13,010 bases of DNA, taken from contig DKOX01000117.1 of NCBI GenBank assembly GCA_002470925.1, forward strand, positions 1 through 13,010, read 5' to 3'. This stretch comes from Opitutia bacterium UBA7350. Lineage in GTDB: Bacteria; Verrucomicrobiota; Verrucomicrobiia; Opitutales; Coraliomargaritaceae. The position numbers and the translations under genes were made by a program. Of this stretch, positions 6,869-13,010 are shown piece by piece. Position 1 is the first letter of the stretch; every line of letters starts with the position of its first letter. The notes under the pieces are model-generated. The model searched no databases. It was not told where the DNA came from and saw only the letters and a program-made list of their open reading frames with translations.

Positions 6869-7567
6869 ATGAGTGAGCAGATGCCAAAATCCCTTATTAT
6901 TGCTGGTGCAGGAGGCCACGGGCGGGAAGTGTTGTGGTTGGTTAAAAATATAAATAAGCAGTCCTTGAGGTATAAGGTGATCGGATTTTGTGATGATGAC
7001 CCCGCATTGAAAAGCACAACTTTCAATGGATATCCTGTACTTGGTAGGGCAGAAGAGATTGCATTGGAAACCACCACTAAGCTCCATTTTGTGGTGGGGA
7101 TTGGTAATAATGAACTGCGAAAAGCAGTTGCTGTACGTCTGGAATCGCTGGGATGGGAGGCAGAAACTTTGATCGACCCGTCGTCTGTTGTAGCGGATGA
7201 TGTGAGCATCGGGGCGGGCACTTATGTGGGAGTTTTGGCCAACATATCACCGACTGCAATTATCGGGCGCCATGCTATCGTGCATAACCAAAGTTCAGTT
7301 GGGCACGATGTTGTGATGGCGGATTTTTCGCAAGTTGCACCCGGTGGACGCGTATTGGGCCATGTTAATGTAGGAGAATGTGGCTATCTTGGCTCAAATG
7401 CGGTCATATGCCCTTCGGTGAATTTGGGAAGTCATGCGGTTTTGGGGGCCTCATCTTTTGCAATAAGCGATATCCCTGAATATGCGGTTGCTCTGGGAGT
7501 GCCGGCACGTGTAAAAATCAAAAATAAAGAACCTAGTGATCTTAAATTCAAAGCTAACGATTCATGA
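6869..7567 (+). CDS. NeuD/PglD-type acetyltransferase (left-handed beta-helix)
   Basis: A 232-residue member of the sialic acid O-acetyltransferase NeuD / PglD family, which moves an acetyl or other acyl group from CoA to a sugar or amino sugar in the cytosol. The N-terminal Rossmann-like domain has IIAGAGGHGREVLW (10-23) and FCDDD (40-44). It is followed by hexapeptide repeats from about 104 (SSVVADDVSIGAGTYVG). The likely catalytic base is His146 in SVGHD, equivalent by position to the active-site histidine of PglD. APGGRVLGHVNVGE (157-170) and ALGVPARV (208-215) close the helix and coenzyme site. There is no Shine-Dalgarno site before ATG 6869. ATG 6881 gives a 228-residue version starting MPKSLI and is equally possible. 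It is the first gene of the cassette, overlapping the next ATG by four bases (ATGA). Its acyl donor could be an ACP thioester rather than acetyl-CoA; that is inference. Confidence 0.88.
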   Translation: MSEQMPKSLIIAGAGGHGREVLWLVKNINKQSLRYKVIGFCDDDPALKSTTFNGYPVLGRAEEIALETTTKLHFVVGIGNNELRKAVAVRLESLGWEAETLIDPSSVVADDVSIGAGTYVGVLANISPTAIIGRHAIVHNQSSVGHDVVMADFSQVAPGGRVLGHVNVGECGYLGSNAVICPSVNLGSHAVLGASSFAISDIPEYAVALGVPARVKIKNKEPSDLKFKANDS

Positions 7568-7806
7568 GACTGGACTCCCTTAAAGAAATTGTAGCGGACT
7601 TATTCGATTTGGATGTCTCAGAAATTCAAAAGGATACAGTTTTTTCATCGCAAGCCTTTTACGATTCATTGAAGGTAGTCTTATTGATGGCTGCTTTGGA
7701 GGAAGATTTTGGGTTAACGGTTTCGCCGGATATTGCTGCTGAGTTGAATTCAATCCAAGACATAATGGATTACGCCAAGACTAAAGATTGTTTCTTTGAA
7801 GAGTGA
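7564..7806 (+). CDS. Acyl carrier protein (first of two)
   Basis: An 80-residue acyl carrier protein. Helix 1 (LDSLKEIVADLFDLD, 3-17), the loop with DTVFSS, and YDSLKVVLLMAALEEDFG match the fold. The phosphopantetheine acceptor is Ser35 in the D-S-L triad at 34-36. The helix III/IV region (DIAAELNSIQDIMDYA) is normal. The sequence differs from housekeeping AcpP (no GADSLD), as in dedicated carriers of secondary or polysaccharide pathways. Its ATG overlaps the previous stop in ATGA, and its TGA overlaps the next ATG by one base, so translation is probably coupled. It most likely hands its acyl group to the KAS III or FkbH-like enzyme encoded downstream. Confidence 0.9.
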   Translation: MRLDSLKEIVADLFDLDVSEIQKDTVFSSQAFYDSLKVVLLMAALEEDFGLTVSPDIAAELNSIQDIMDYAKTKDCFFEE

Positions 7807-8891
7807 TGGCTGTTGCTATAAGAGAGTTGCATTATTGTTTGGCTCCTGAGGTTTTGAAGGATCAAGACTTGGAGCAATATCTTGATTCAAAGCAGCTTAA
7901 GACTTTAACCAAGATGTCAGGTATACATGCACGGCGAGTTGCTCCGGTGGGTGTCACTGCGCTGGACTTGGCTTTTGTTGCTGCAAAGCGCCTCTTAGAC
8001 GAAGGGGCATTCTCAGCCGAGCAAATCGATTTGCTTGTTTTTGCGACGCAGACTCCAGATCATCAAATTCCAGCAACGGCTTGTGAGCTTCACGGGAGGC
8101 TGGGATTAAGCCAATCGTGCGGTGCATTTGATGTCAACTTGGGTTGCTCGGCATTTCCTTATTGTTTGGCAATCGTTAGCTCGATGATTGAGGCGGGTTT
8201 AGCACGTAACGCTATGTTGTGTAATGCGGATGTGATCAGTCATGTCGTGAATCGCAAAGACCGTAGCCTAGCGCCATTGCATGGTGATGGAGCCGCGATT
8301 TGTATTCTCACAAAGTCTCCGGAAAATAATGTCGGGCTTGAAGGCTTTTTGATGGGCACGGATGGCGAAAATAGCTCTCAAATTACAATACCGGCCTCAG
8401 GTTTGAGGCAGCCCCGCACTGCTGAAAGTAAAATCGAGGAGGCCGATGACGCGGGCAGTTTGCGCAACAAAGAGCAACTCTATATGAACGGCCCTGCGGT
8501 CTTTCATTTCTCAATCGATAAGATTCCGTCTGCCATCAACGATTACCTCAAGCAAGAGGGGCTCACGGTTGAGGACTTGGATTTGGTTTTATTGCACCAA
8601 GCAAATAAAACGATGGTCGATTTGATATATCGGGCGCTAGATATTCCAAAGGAGAAACGATTTTATTTTATGGAAATGGTTGGGAATTTGGCAGGAGCAT
8701 CGACTCCAGTTTTGCTTGCAGAAGCTTGGCGCTCTGGCCGTATAAAGCCTGGATATCGCATCCTGTTGGCCTCGTTTGGAAATGGCTTGTCTTGGGCAGT
8801 TACCTCAATGGTATGGTCTGACGAGGTTACCTCACTCACAGATTTATCGGTCGAATTTGATAACACTCTCATAGCCTCCAATGAAGTCTAG
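7806..8891 (+). CDS. 3-oxoacyl-ACP synthase III (FabH-like)
   Basis: A thiolase-fold condensing enzyme of the KAS III family, 361 residues from ATG 7806 (GTG 7803 would add one). ATG is preferred because it forms the TGATG overlap with the ACP stop. The triad is intact: Cys114 in NLGCSAF, His264 in LLHQAN and Asn294 in MVGNLAGAS. Other family marks are LLVFATQTPDHQIPATA (77-93) and SFGNGLSWAV near the C-terminus. All three residues argue for real decarboxylative condensation, or acyl transfer as in some cluster-borne KAS III proteins, rather than a dead paralogue. It differs from housekeeping FabH in sitting between two ACP genes, with no fab genes nearby. The 3' end overlaps the next ACP gene by 11 bases. 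Starter and extender are unknown. Confidence 0.93.
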   Translation: MAVAIRELHYCLAPEVLKDQDLEQYLDSKQLKTLTKMSGIHARRVAPVGVTALDLAFVAAKRLLDEGAFSAEQIDLLVFATQTPDHQIPATACELHGRLGLSQSCGAFDVNLGCSAFPYCLAIVSSMIEAGLARNAMLCNADVISHVVNRKDRSLAPLHGDGAAICILTKSPENNVGLEGFLMGTDGENSSQITIPASGLRQPRTAESKIEEADDAGSLRNKEQLYMNGPAVFHFSIDKIPSAINDYLKQEGLTVEDLDLVLLHQANKTMVDLIYRALDIPKEKRFYFMEMVGNLAGASTPVLLAEAWRSGRIKPGYRILLASFGNGLSWAVTSMVWSDEVTSLTDLSVEFDNTLIASNEV

Positions 8892-9111
8892 TAAATTACA
8901 ACGCGTACAGGTGATCTTTCGAGAGGTGCTGGATGATGAGCGCCTGACTATAACAGGAGATTTTTCGCAGAATGATTCAAGTGACTGGGATTCGGTTGCT
9001 ACGGTTCAGATCGTATTAGCGACGGAAAGAGAATTTGGAGTTCGCTTGCCAACAGAATTAGTTGCTCAGCTCAAGGATGTAGGGCAACTTTTGTCTGCCT
9101 TGCCGGATTGA
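8881..9111 (+). CDS. Acyl carrier protein (second of two)
   Basis: A 76-residue acyl carrier protein that starts inside the KAS III gene. The phosphopantetheine acceptor is Ser38 in WDSVATVQIVLATEREFGV (36-54), with a D-S-V triad. Helix 1 is QRVQVIFREVLDDERL and the C-terminal part runs LPTELVAQLKDVGQLLSAL. It is clearly distinct from the first ACP of the cassette: WDS-V rather than YDS-L, and a different helix II surface. The two probably serve different partners, for example one per thioester in a condensation. It precedes the FkbH-like gene by 18 bases, and FkbH-type enzymes load a discrete ACP, so this carrier is the likelier FkbH partner (inference). No Shine-Dalgarno site is visible. 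Confidence 0.88.
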   Translation: MKSSKLQRVQVIFREVLDDERLTITGDFSQNDSSDWDSVATVQIVLATEREFGVRLPTELVAQLKDVGQLLSALPD

Positions 9112-9129
9112 TCGCGAAGTTGAGACTCC

Positions 9130-11331
9130 ATGAATTCCATTACACTAGATGTAGCGAAATTAAAGGAAAGTAATGAAGCAACATTGCTGGCATTGCTGGA
9201 GTTATCTGAATCAACTGCACTCAAGGAAGTATGGGCACCGATCATACACGAGTTGAGGCATGCAGGATGCAAGTTTGTCGAGCGATTTGCGCTAAAATGT
9301 GATGCCGATGATATTTGGGACGCCCTCTGTGAAAAGTGCTACCTTTCATCGGAAAGTGCTTGGTCTGAGACGCTTGTAGGAAAGTGGTGTCAGGCAAAAG
9401 GTTTTGAAGCTCTGGATCGCGATGCCGAAGCGCTATCGCGGTATGAATCGTTGAGCCTTTTTTCCCTGAATGAGCGGGATTCGATGCCTGTCGCTTTAGA
9501 TGCGGCACACGTTGCTTGTCGTCTTAAAAAGCCTTTGCTTGCAGAGCGGTTTGTGGCGATCGCTACCCAAAATAGCAATGACTACAATACATTGCAACGC
9601 GCCGCAAAACTCTACAAACGCATTGACCGGTTGGAGCAAGTTAATGCGAAAAATGGAGTATTGCGTTGCGCTTTACTTTTTTCCAGCACGACTCAATTCT
9701 TAGAGCCATTATTGCGCGCGAAAGCACGTTCTCATGGCATATTTTTAGAGATATACAGCTGTGATTTTAATAATTTTTCTCAAGCGATTTATGATGCCGA
9801 ATCTGATCTTTATCATTTCAAGCCTGATATAGTCATCCTAGGTAGGAATTGGCGTGATTTGAATTTTAGTGGACTGAGTGACGATCCTGAAAAATGGGTA
9901 CTGGAGAATAGTGAGGAAATACAGCAACATTGGCGCTTGATCCTCTCGAGGCTCAATTGTCGAATCTTGCAACAAGGTTTCGATCTGCCGGAGCACACTT
10001 CAGATGGGCAATTATCGGCCTCCGGCAAAACGGGACGCCTTCGTGCGATTCGTGCTTTAAATGCATCACTTGTTGAAAATAAGTTAGCTTTGGTCAGCAT
10101 GATTGATTTTTCAGGCCTACAGGCACGTGTTGGTTTCAGTACATGGTCGGATGAAAGAATGTGGTTTCTTGCTCGCCAGCACCCAGCTCCTGATGGGCTC
10201 CCTTTTGTGGTTAGCGAGTATCTCGCTTTTTTGCGCGCCATTACTGGCAAAACCAAAAAGTTGCTTGTTTTGGATTTGGACAACACCCTGTGGGGCGGGG
10301 TGATCGGAGAAGACGGTTTGGGTGGAATTAAGATTGGCCAGGAGACACCGCAGGGAGAAAGCTTTCGCGCTTTTCAGGAGTATTTGCTGGAATTGAAAAG
10401 TCGTGGGGTTCTCTTAGCGGTTTGTAGTAAAAATAACGCATACGATGCAAAGCTGCCATTTGAACGGCATGACGGTATGGTATTAAGTCTGGATGATTTT
10501 GTAGCATTTAAGGCAAATTGGCAGTCAAAGGACGCCAGTATCATTCAAATTGCTGAGGAATTAAACCTTGGTTTGGACAGTTTTGTCTTTGTGGATGATA
10601 ATGCTGCCGAGCGGGCACTAATCCGTCGCAAATTACCTGAGGTAACCGTTATAGAATTGCCGGATGAACCTGCAGATTACAAATCAGCACTTGAGCAGGG
10701 CCGGTGGTTTGAGGCAATTCATGTGTCAGATGAAGACGCGAACCGCACCCAGGATTACTGTAATCAGGCTCAGCGTAGGAATTTACAAAAATCCGCCTCG
10801 TCTTTGGAGGATTATCTCGAAAGTCTGGGGATGAGGGCAAGCCAGGGAGTGGTAGATTCGCAGCGATTGGATCGCATCGCTCAACTGGTTCATCGCACCA
10901 ATCAATTTAATCTAACCAGTCGGCGACACTCTTTGGAAGCATTGAGTGAAATGATAAATACGGCATGCTATTGGACGCAGTGGTTTTCGCTTTCGGACCA
11001 ATTTGGTGATCAGGGAATAGTCGGGCTTGTCCTTGTTGAAATACGCGAAAAGGAGTGGCATATTGATACTTTTTTAATGAGTTGTCGGGCAATTGGGCGC
11101 GGTCTTGAGGATTATATGCTAAATCGCTTGATGCAGTCTGCGAAAGAAGCCAAGGCCGAAACTGTAGTTGGCTACTACGAATCAACCGCAAAGAATGAGC
11201 AGGTTGCCTCGTTTTATTCAGATCGCTCTTTTACGGTCCGTAGCAATACTGAGAGTTTGGTCGTTTATGAAATCGAGGTGTCGGAATTTGAGCCGAAATC
11301 AACCACGATTGATAACAAAATGAATGCTTAA
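9130..11331 (+). CDS. FkbH-like HAD-IIIC protein with extended N-terminus
   Basis: A 733-residue FkbH family protein. Characterised relatives (for example OzmB) take 1,3-bisphosphoglycerate, remove phosphate and leave glyceryl on an ACP. Residues 1-175 are helical and unrecognised. About 176-370 is the family's SGNH-like N-terminal domain (BF1531 type), ending in HFKPDIVILGRNW-type sequence. The HAD domain has DLDNTLWGG (382-390, nucleophile Asp382, Asp384), VCSKNN (431-436), Lys467 and VDDNAAER (488-495). RTNQFNLTSRR (589-599) is the family linker, and a GNAT-like C-terminal domain holds DQFGDQG (623-629) and SCRAIGRGLEDY (651-662). Cys432 could be the glyceryl-accepting cysteine. Usual family length is about 560-650, so the extra N-terminal region is real unless the start is wrong. 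TGAGA lies near the ATG; the TAA overlaps the convergent gene's stop. Confidence 0.92.
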   Translation: MNSITLDVAKLKESNEATLLALLELSESTALKEVWAPIIHELRHAGCKFVERFALKCDADDIWDALCEKCYLSSESAWSETLVGKWCQAKGFEALDRDAEALSRYESLSLFSLNERDSMPVALDAAHVACRLKKPLLAERFVAIATQNSNDYNTLQRAAKLYKRIDRLEQVNAKNGVLRCALLFSSTTQFLEPLLRAKARSHGIFLEIYSCDFNNFSQAIYDAESDLYHFKPDIVILGRNWRDLNFSGLSDDPEKWVLENSEEIQQHWRLILSRLNCRILQQGFDLPEHTSDGQLSASGKTGRLRAIRALNASLVENKLALVSMIDFSGLQARVGFSTWSDERMWFLARQHPAPDGLPFVVSEYLAFLRAITGKTKKLLVLDLDNTLWGGVIGEDGLGGIKIGQETPQGESFRAFQEYLLELKSRGVLLAVCSKNNAYDAKLPFERHDGMVLSLDDFVAFKANWQSKDASIIQIAEELNLGLDSFVFVDDNAAERALIRRKLPEVTVIELPDEPADYKSALEQGRWFEAIHVSDEDANRTQDYCNQAQRRNLQKSASSLEDYLESLGMRASQGVVDSQRLDRIAQLVHRTNQFNLTSRRHSLEALSEMINTACYWTQWFSLSDQFGDQGIVGLVLVEIREKEWHIDTFLMSCRAIGRGLEDYMLNRLMQSAKEAKAETVVGYYESTAKNEQVASFYSDRSFTVRSNTESLVVYEIEVSEFEPKSTTIDNKMNA

Positions 11332-12086
11332 TCGGTCCCTCTTTTGCGCCAAAATTCAGTGTCCCCGATTGCATCGATTCTTTCAAAGCCTGCTTTTCCT
11401 AAAGTTGATTTAGCCTCCTTAATCAGAGGCTCCTTCAAAATTGCAGGGTGAAATTCTACAATGATCTTCTTTAAGTTTTTAAAGTCACTCAAATGCTTTT
11501 GTATGAACTCATATTCGCCACCCTCAATATCCGCTACAAGGGCATTGAAGGGCCCATAGTTTTTTTCAGTTGAAGTAGGTGAAATTCCGGAAACAGAACA
11601 TAGATTTCCAGTCTCTCTAATAGAGCTGGCGCCAACTATATTTTTATTCAAGTGGAATTTTATTTCGGATTTGTCCGATAGAGCACCTGCTAAGATTTCA
11701 AAATCAGCCTGATTCCTTTGCCTGTTTTCGCGAAGATAGGGTAGTAGATGTGGGTTTGCCTCAACAGAACATTGTCTACCACCTTTTATTTTACTGGCAA
11801 TCAAGCAACTCACGACGCCAATACAGGCACCCAGTTCAAGCACATGATCACCTGCTCCTAAATGCCTAGAGATCAACTCACGTTCTTCGGTTTCATATCG
11901 ACCATTGATAAAGCGTGCATAAAAGTGAACCCTACTCCACCTTTTGGGGACCTTAAAGCTCCCGTGGCTTAATGTGCAATACGGCCTTAATAGTAAGAAA
12001 AATGCCCCTAAGAAAAAATTTTCTTCAAAACTAAAAGTTAGCACCAGTAATCGATTAACACGTCTTAGTAGGGTGGACTTTTGCAT
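11328..12086 (-). CDS. FkbM-family SAM-dependent methyltransferase
   Basis: A 252-residue methyltransferase. The SAM-binding motif I is HVLELGACIGVVSC (81-94), the acidic ribose-binding residue is Glu109 in VEANP, and the FkbM signature DIEGGEYEF is at 186-194, with IVEFHP (209-214). FkbM members methylate hydroxyls of polyketides and of cell-surface sugars or glycans. The location beside acyl-cassette and exosortase-associated genes favours a surface-glycan role (inference). Residues 12-35 are hydrophobic and could associate with the membrane. It lies 15 bases downstream of the EpsI-like gene on the same strand and shares the bases TTAA with the convergent FkbH-like stop codon. G+C is visibly low (20/60 in row 11641-11700), suggesting later acquisition than the accBC side. 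No good Shine-Dalgarno site is visible. Confidence 0.9.
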   Translation of the reverse strand: MQKSTLLRRVNRLLVLTFSFEENFFLGAFFLLLRPYCTLSHGSFKVPKRWSRVHFYARFINGRYETEERELISRHLGAGDHVLELGACIGVVSCLIASKIKGGRQCSVEANPHLLPYLRENRQRNQADFEILAGALSDKSEIKFHLNKNIVGASSIRETGNLCSVSGISPTSTEKNYGPFNALVADIEGGEYEFIQKHLSDFKNLKKIIVEFHPAILKEPLIKEAKSTLGKAGFERIDAIGDTEFWRKRGTD

Positions 12087-12101
12087 CTTGAACTTAAAAG
12101 A

Positions 12102-12788
12102 TTAGGAGGTCCCTTCTTTGAGCACCAACATGTCTAAGCTTTCTATTATGTCCTCGTATCCGCCCTGTTGACTGAGTTCTTCAAGCTCTTTATTGCTCGA
12201 TAGTCGAATAAAGAACTGCTCTTTGCGCTGGTTCAGGCCATGTTTTTGAATGTCTTTGAGGGCATTGAGATAATAGCTGTGTTTTTTCTGTTTGTAGCTA
12301 TTGGACTTCCCGTCAATCAGGTGCCAGAAATAAACGTGTTGAGCGATGCCATTTTTTTCGTATATTCCAAATTCAGCGGGTTCAAAAATTTTTCCATGCT
12401 GTTCAAAGGGGACGCTGTATTTGCGTTCGGAGCAAGTCCAGCCATTGATCACCCAGCAGGTGTCCGGGGTATGTGACCCCGCCCAGCGGTAGGAGGCTTT
12501 GCCGGGTTTCCAGTAGGCAACGTAGATGCCGACATAGGTGTCGCCACGGTGGTAGGTGCGGAAAATGGCATCGTCAAAATTCAGGAAATCACTGATTCGA
12601 GCGCTGGCCTCGGGAGATTCTGCCATGTCATGTTCTTTAATCTGCCATCCAGCGAGTTGTTTGGGCAGGATTTCAGCCAATGGTTCCTTTAGGCTGGGTT
12701 CAGGAGGTGGAACGAGGCTAAAGTAAGATCGGAATCCGAGCACCGCTAGCAAACAGGCTGCAAGGAATACGAGAATGACATTTTTCAT
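12102..12788 (-). CDS. epsI: EpsI-type exosortase-associated protein
   Basis: A 228-residue protein of the EpsI / exosortase C-terminal-associated family (DUF3485 type). The N-terminal signal or anchor helix is at about 3-19 (NVILVFLAACLLAVLGF), so the rest faces the periplasm or outer leaflet. Family marks are LAGWQI (45-50), YVGIYVAYW (85-93), and SHTPDTCWVINGWT (105-118) containing Cys111, comparable with the HSP-E-x-C motif of relatives. The stretch HVYFWHLIDGK (151-161) matches the conserved Y-F/W-W motif. Such proteins usually sit with an exosortase of EPS or PEP-CTERM-type systems, yet no exosortase is visible here. It is the first gene of a two-gene minus-strand unit with the FkbM gene. 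A perfect 7-base inverted repeat lies just before the start codon. The function in sorting or polysaccharide export is inferred from family. Confidence 0.87.
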   Translation of the reverse strand: MKNVILVFLAACLLAVLGFRSYFSLVPPPEPSLKEPLAEILPKQLAGWQIKEHDMAESPEASARISDFLNFDDAIFRTYHRGDTYVGIYVAYWKPGKASYRWAGSHTPDTCWVINGWTCSERKYSVPFEQHGKIFEPAEFGIYEKNGIAQHVYFWHLIDGKSNSYKQKKHSYYLNALKDIQKHGLNQRKEQFFIRLSSNKELEELSQQGGYEDIIESLDMLVLKEGTS

Positions 12789-12793
12789 AGAGG

Positions 12794-12821
12794 CTCAGCA
12801 TTAAGGTTTTATGCTGCTGAG
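12794..12821 (-). repeat. Inverted repeat just upstream of the epsI start
   Basis: CTCAGCA (12821-12815 on the minus strand) pairs perfectly with TGCTGAG (12800-12794), enclosing 14 bases. The inner bases offer a competing pair, CAGCAT/ATGCTG. The 3' arm ends five bases before the epsI ATG. It could form an mRNA hairpin controlling translation, or be a protein binding site. No T-run follows, so it is not a terminator. Confidence 0.45.
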
Positions 12822-12920
12822 TCAATGCAAGTTGCTCTCGGAACCCAAAACCTGCATGGGGCTTGGGCGTTATTTAAGTTGTCATTTTTACGATATTAGA
12901 ATTTCTACTTACCAGGGTTT

Positions 12921-13010
12921 ATGAGTTTTCAGAATTCAGCGATAAACAAGGGGCTGCCGCTTGAGCTTCCCATTTTGGGGGAGTGTACCATCCCGAACCT
13001 GCTGGATTGG
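12921..13010 (+). CDS. Unrecognised protein, N-terminus only (continues past right edge)
   Basis: The frame is open from ATG 12921 to the window end: 30 codons, beginning MSFQNSAINK and ending NLLDW. A short CCAGGG lies 5-10 bases before the ATG as a poor ribosome site. It is divergent from epsI across a 132-base gap, which is the expected layout for a real gene. No domain can be recognised from 30 residues, and no clear promoter was found. Reality as a gene is likely from spacing but not certain. Confidence 0.45.
   Translation, partial: MSFQNSAINKGLPLELPILGECTIPNLLDW

Noticed and set aside
12844..12867. Short inverted repeat CCCAA/TTGGG in the gap before 12921
   Set aside because: Five-base arms with a 14-base loop and no T-run; expected by chance.

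Overview
The window looks like the edge of a surface-polysaccharide or secretion locus joined to a block of housekeeping genes, probably from a marine-type Verrucomicrobiota (Opitutae-like) genome. This placement is inference. It rests on an EpsI-type exosortase-associated protein, an AccB-AccC-Asp23-AmaP gene order, weak or missing Shine-Dalgarno sites at most starts, and moderate G+C. No rRNA or tRNA gene is present to settle it.

Left part (1-6665, all minus strand): reading in the direction of transcription, accB (TTG start) and accC encode the biotin carrier and biotin carboxylase of acetyl-CoA carboxylase. They are followed closely by an Asp23/Gls24 family protein and an AmaP-like membrane protein, and a candidate intrinsic terminator sits just after the last of these. 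Then come a small glutaredoxin-like protein with a CGWS active site, two further candidate terminator hairpins, and gltB, the glutamate synthase large subunit. gltB runs off the left edge with 1099 codons visible.

Middle (6666-6868): an AT-rich divergent promoter region of about 200 bases. To its right is a compact plus-strand cassette of five genes, 6869-11331. Three of the four junctions overlap by 1-11 bases and the last has an 18-base gap. It encodes a NeuD/PglD-type left-handed beta-helix acyltransferase, an acyl carrier protein, a KAS III (FabH-like) condensing enzyme with an intact Cys-His-Asn triad, a second acyl carrier protein, and a 733-residue FkbH-like HAD-IIIC protein with an extra N-terminal region. 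No adenylation enzyme, ketoreductase or glycosyltransferase lies in it. The best reading is a small carrier-bound acyl pathway: FkbH-type enzymes load a C3 hydroxyacyl group, classically glyceryl from 1,3-bisphosphoglycerate, onto an ACP. The KAS III then extends or transfers it, and the product may be attached to a sugar. This cassette is the most interesting part of the window.

Right part (11328-13010): an FkbM-family methyltransferase gene converges on the FkbH-like gene, the two stop codons overlapping by four bases. It is preceded by an EpsI-type exosortase-associated gene whose start lies just behind an inverted repeat. A divergent plus-strand gene begins at 12921 and is cut by the window edge. 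G+C falls from the left to the right part: 37/60 in row 301-360, 24/60 in row 7561-7620 and 20/60 in row 11641-11700. No rRNA, tRNA, CRISPR array, insertion sequence or gene-free stretch over 300 bases was seen.
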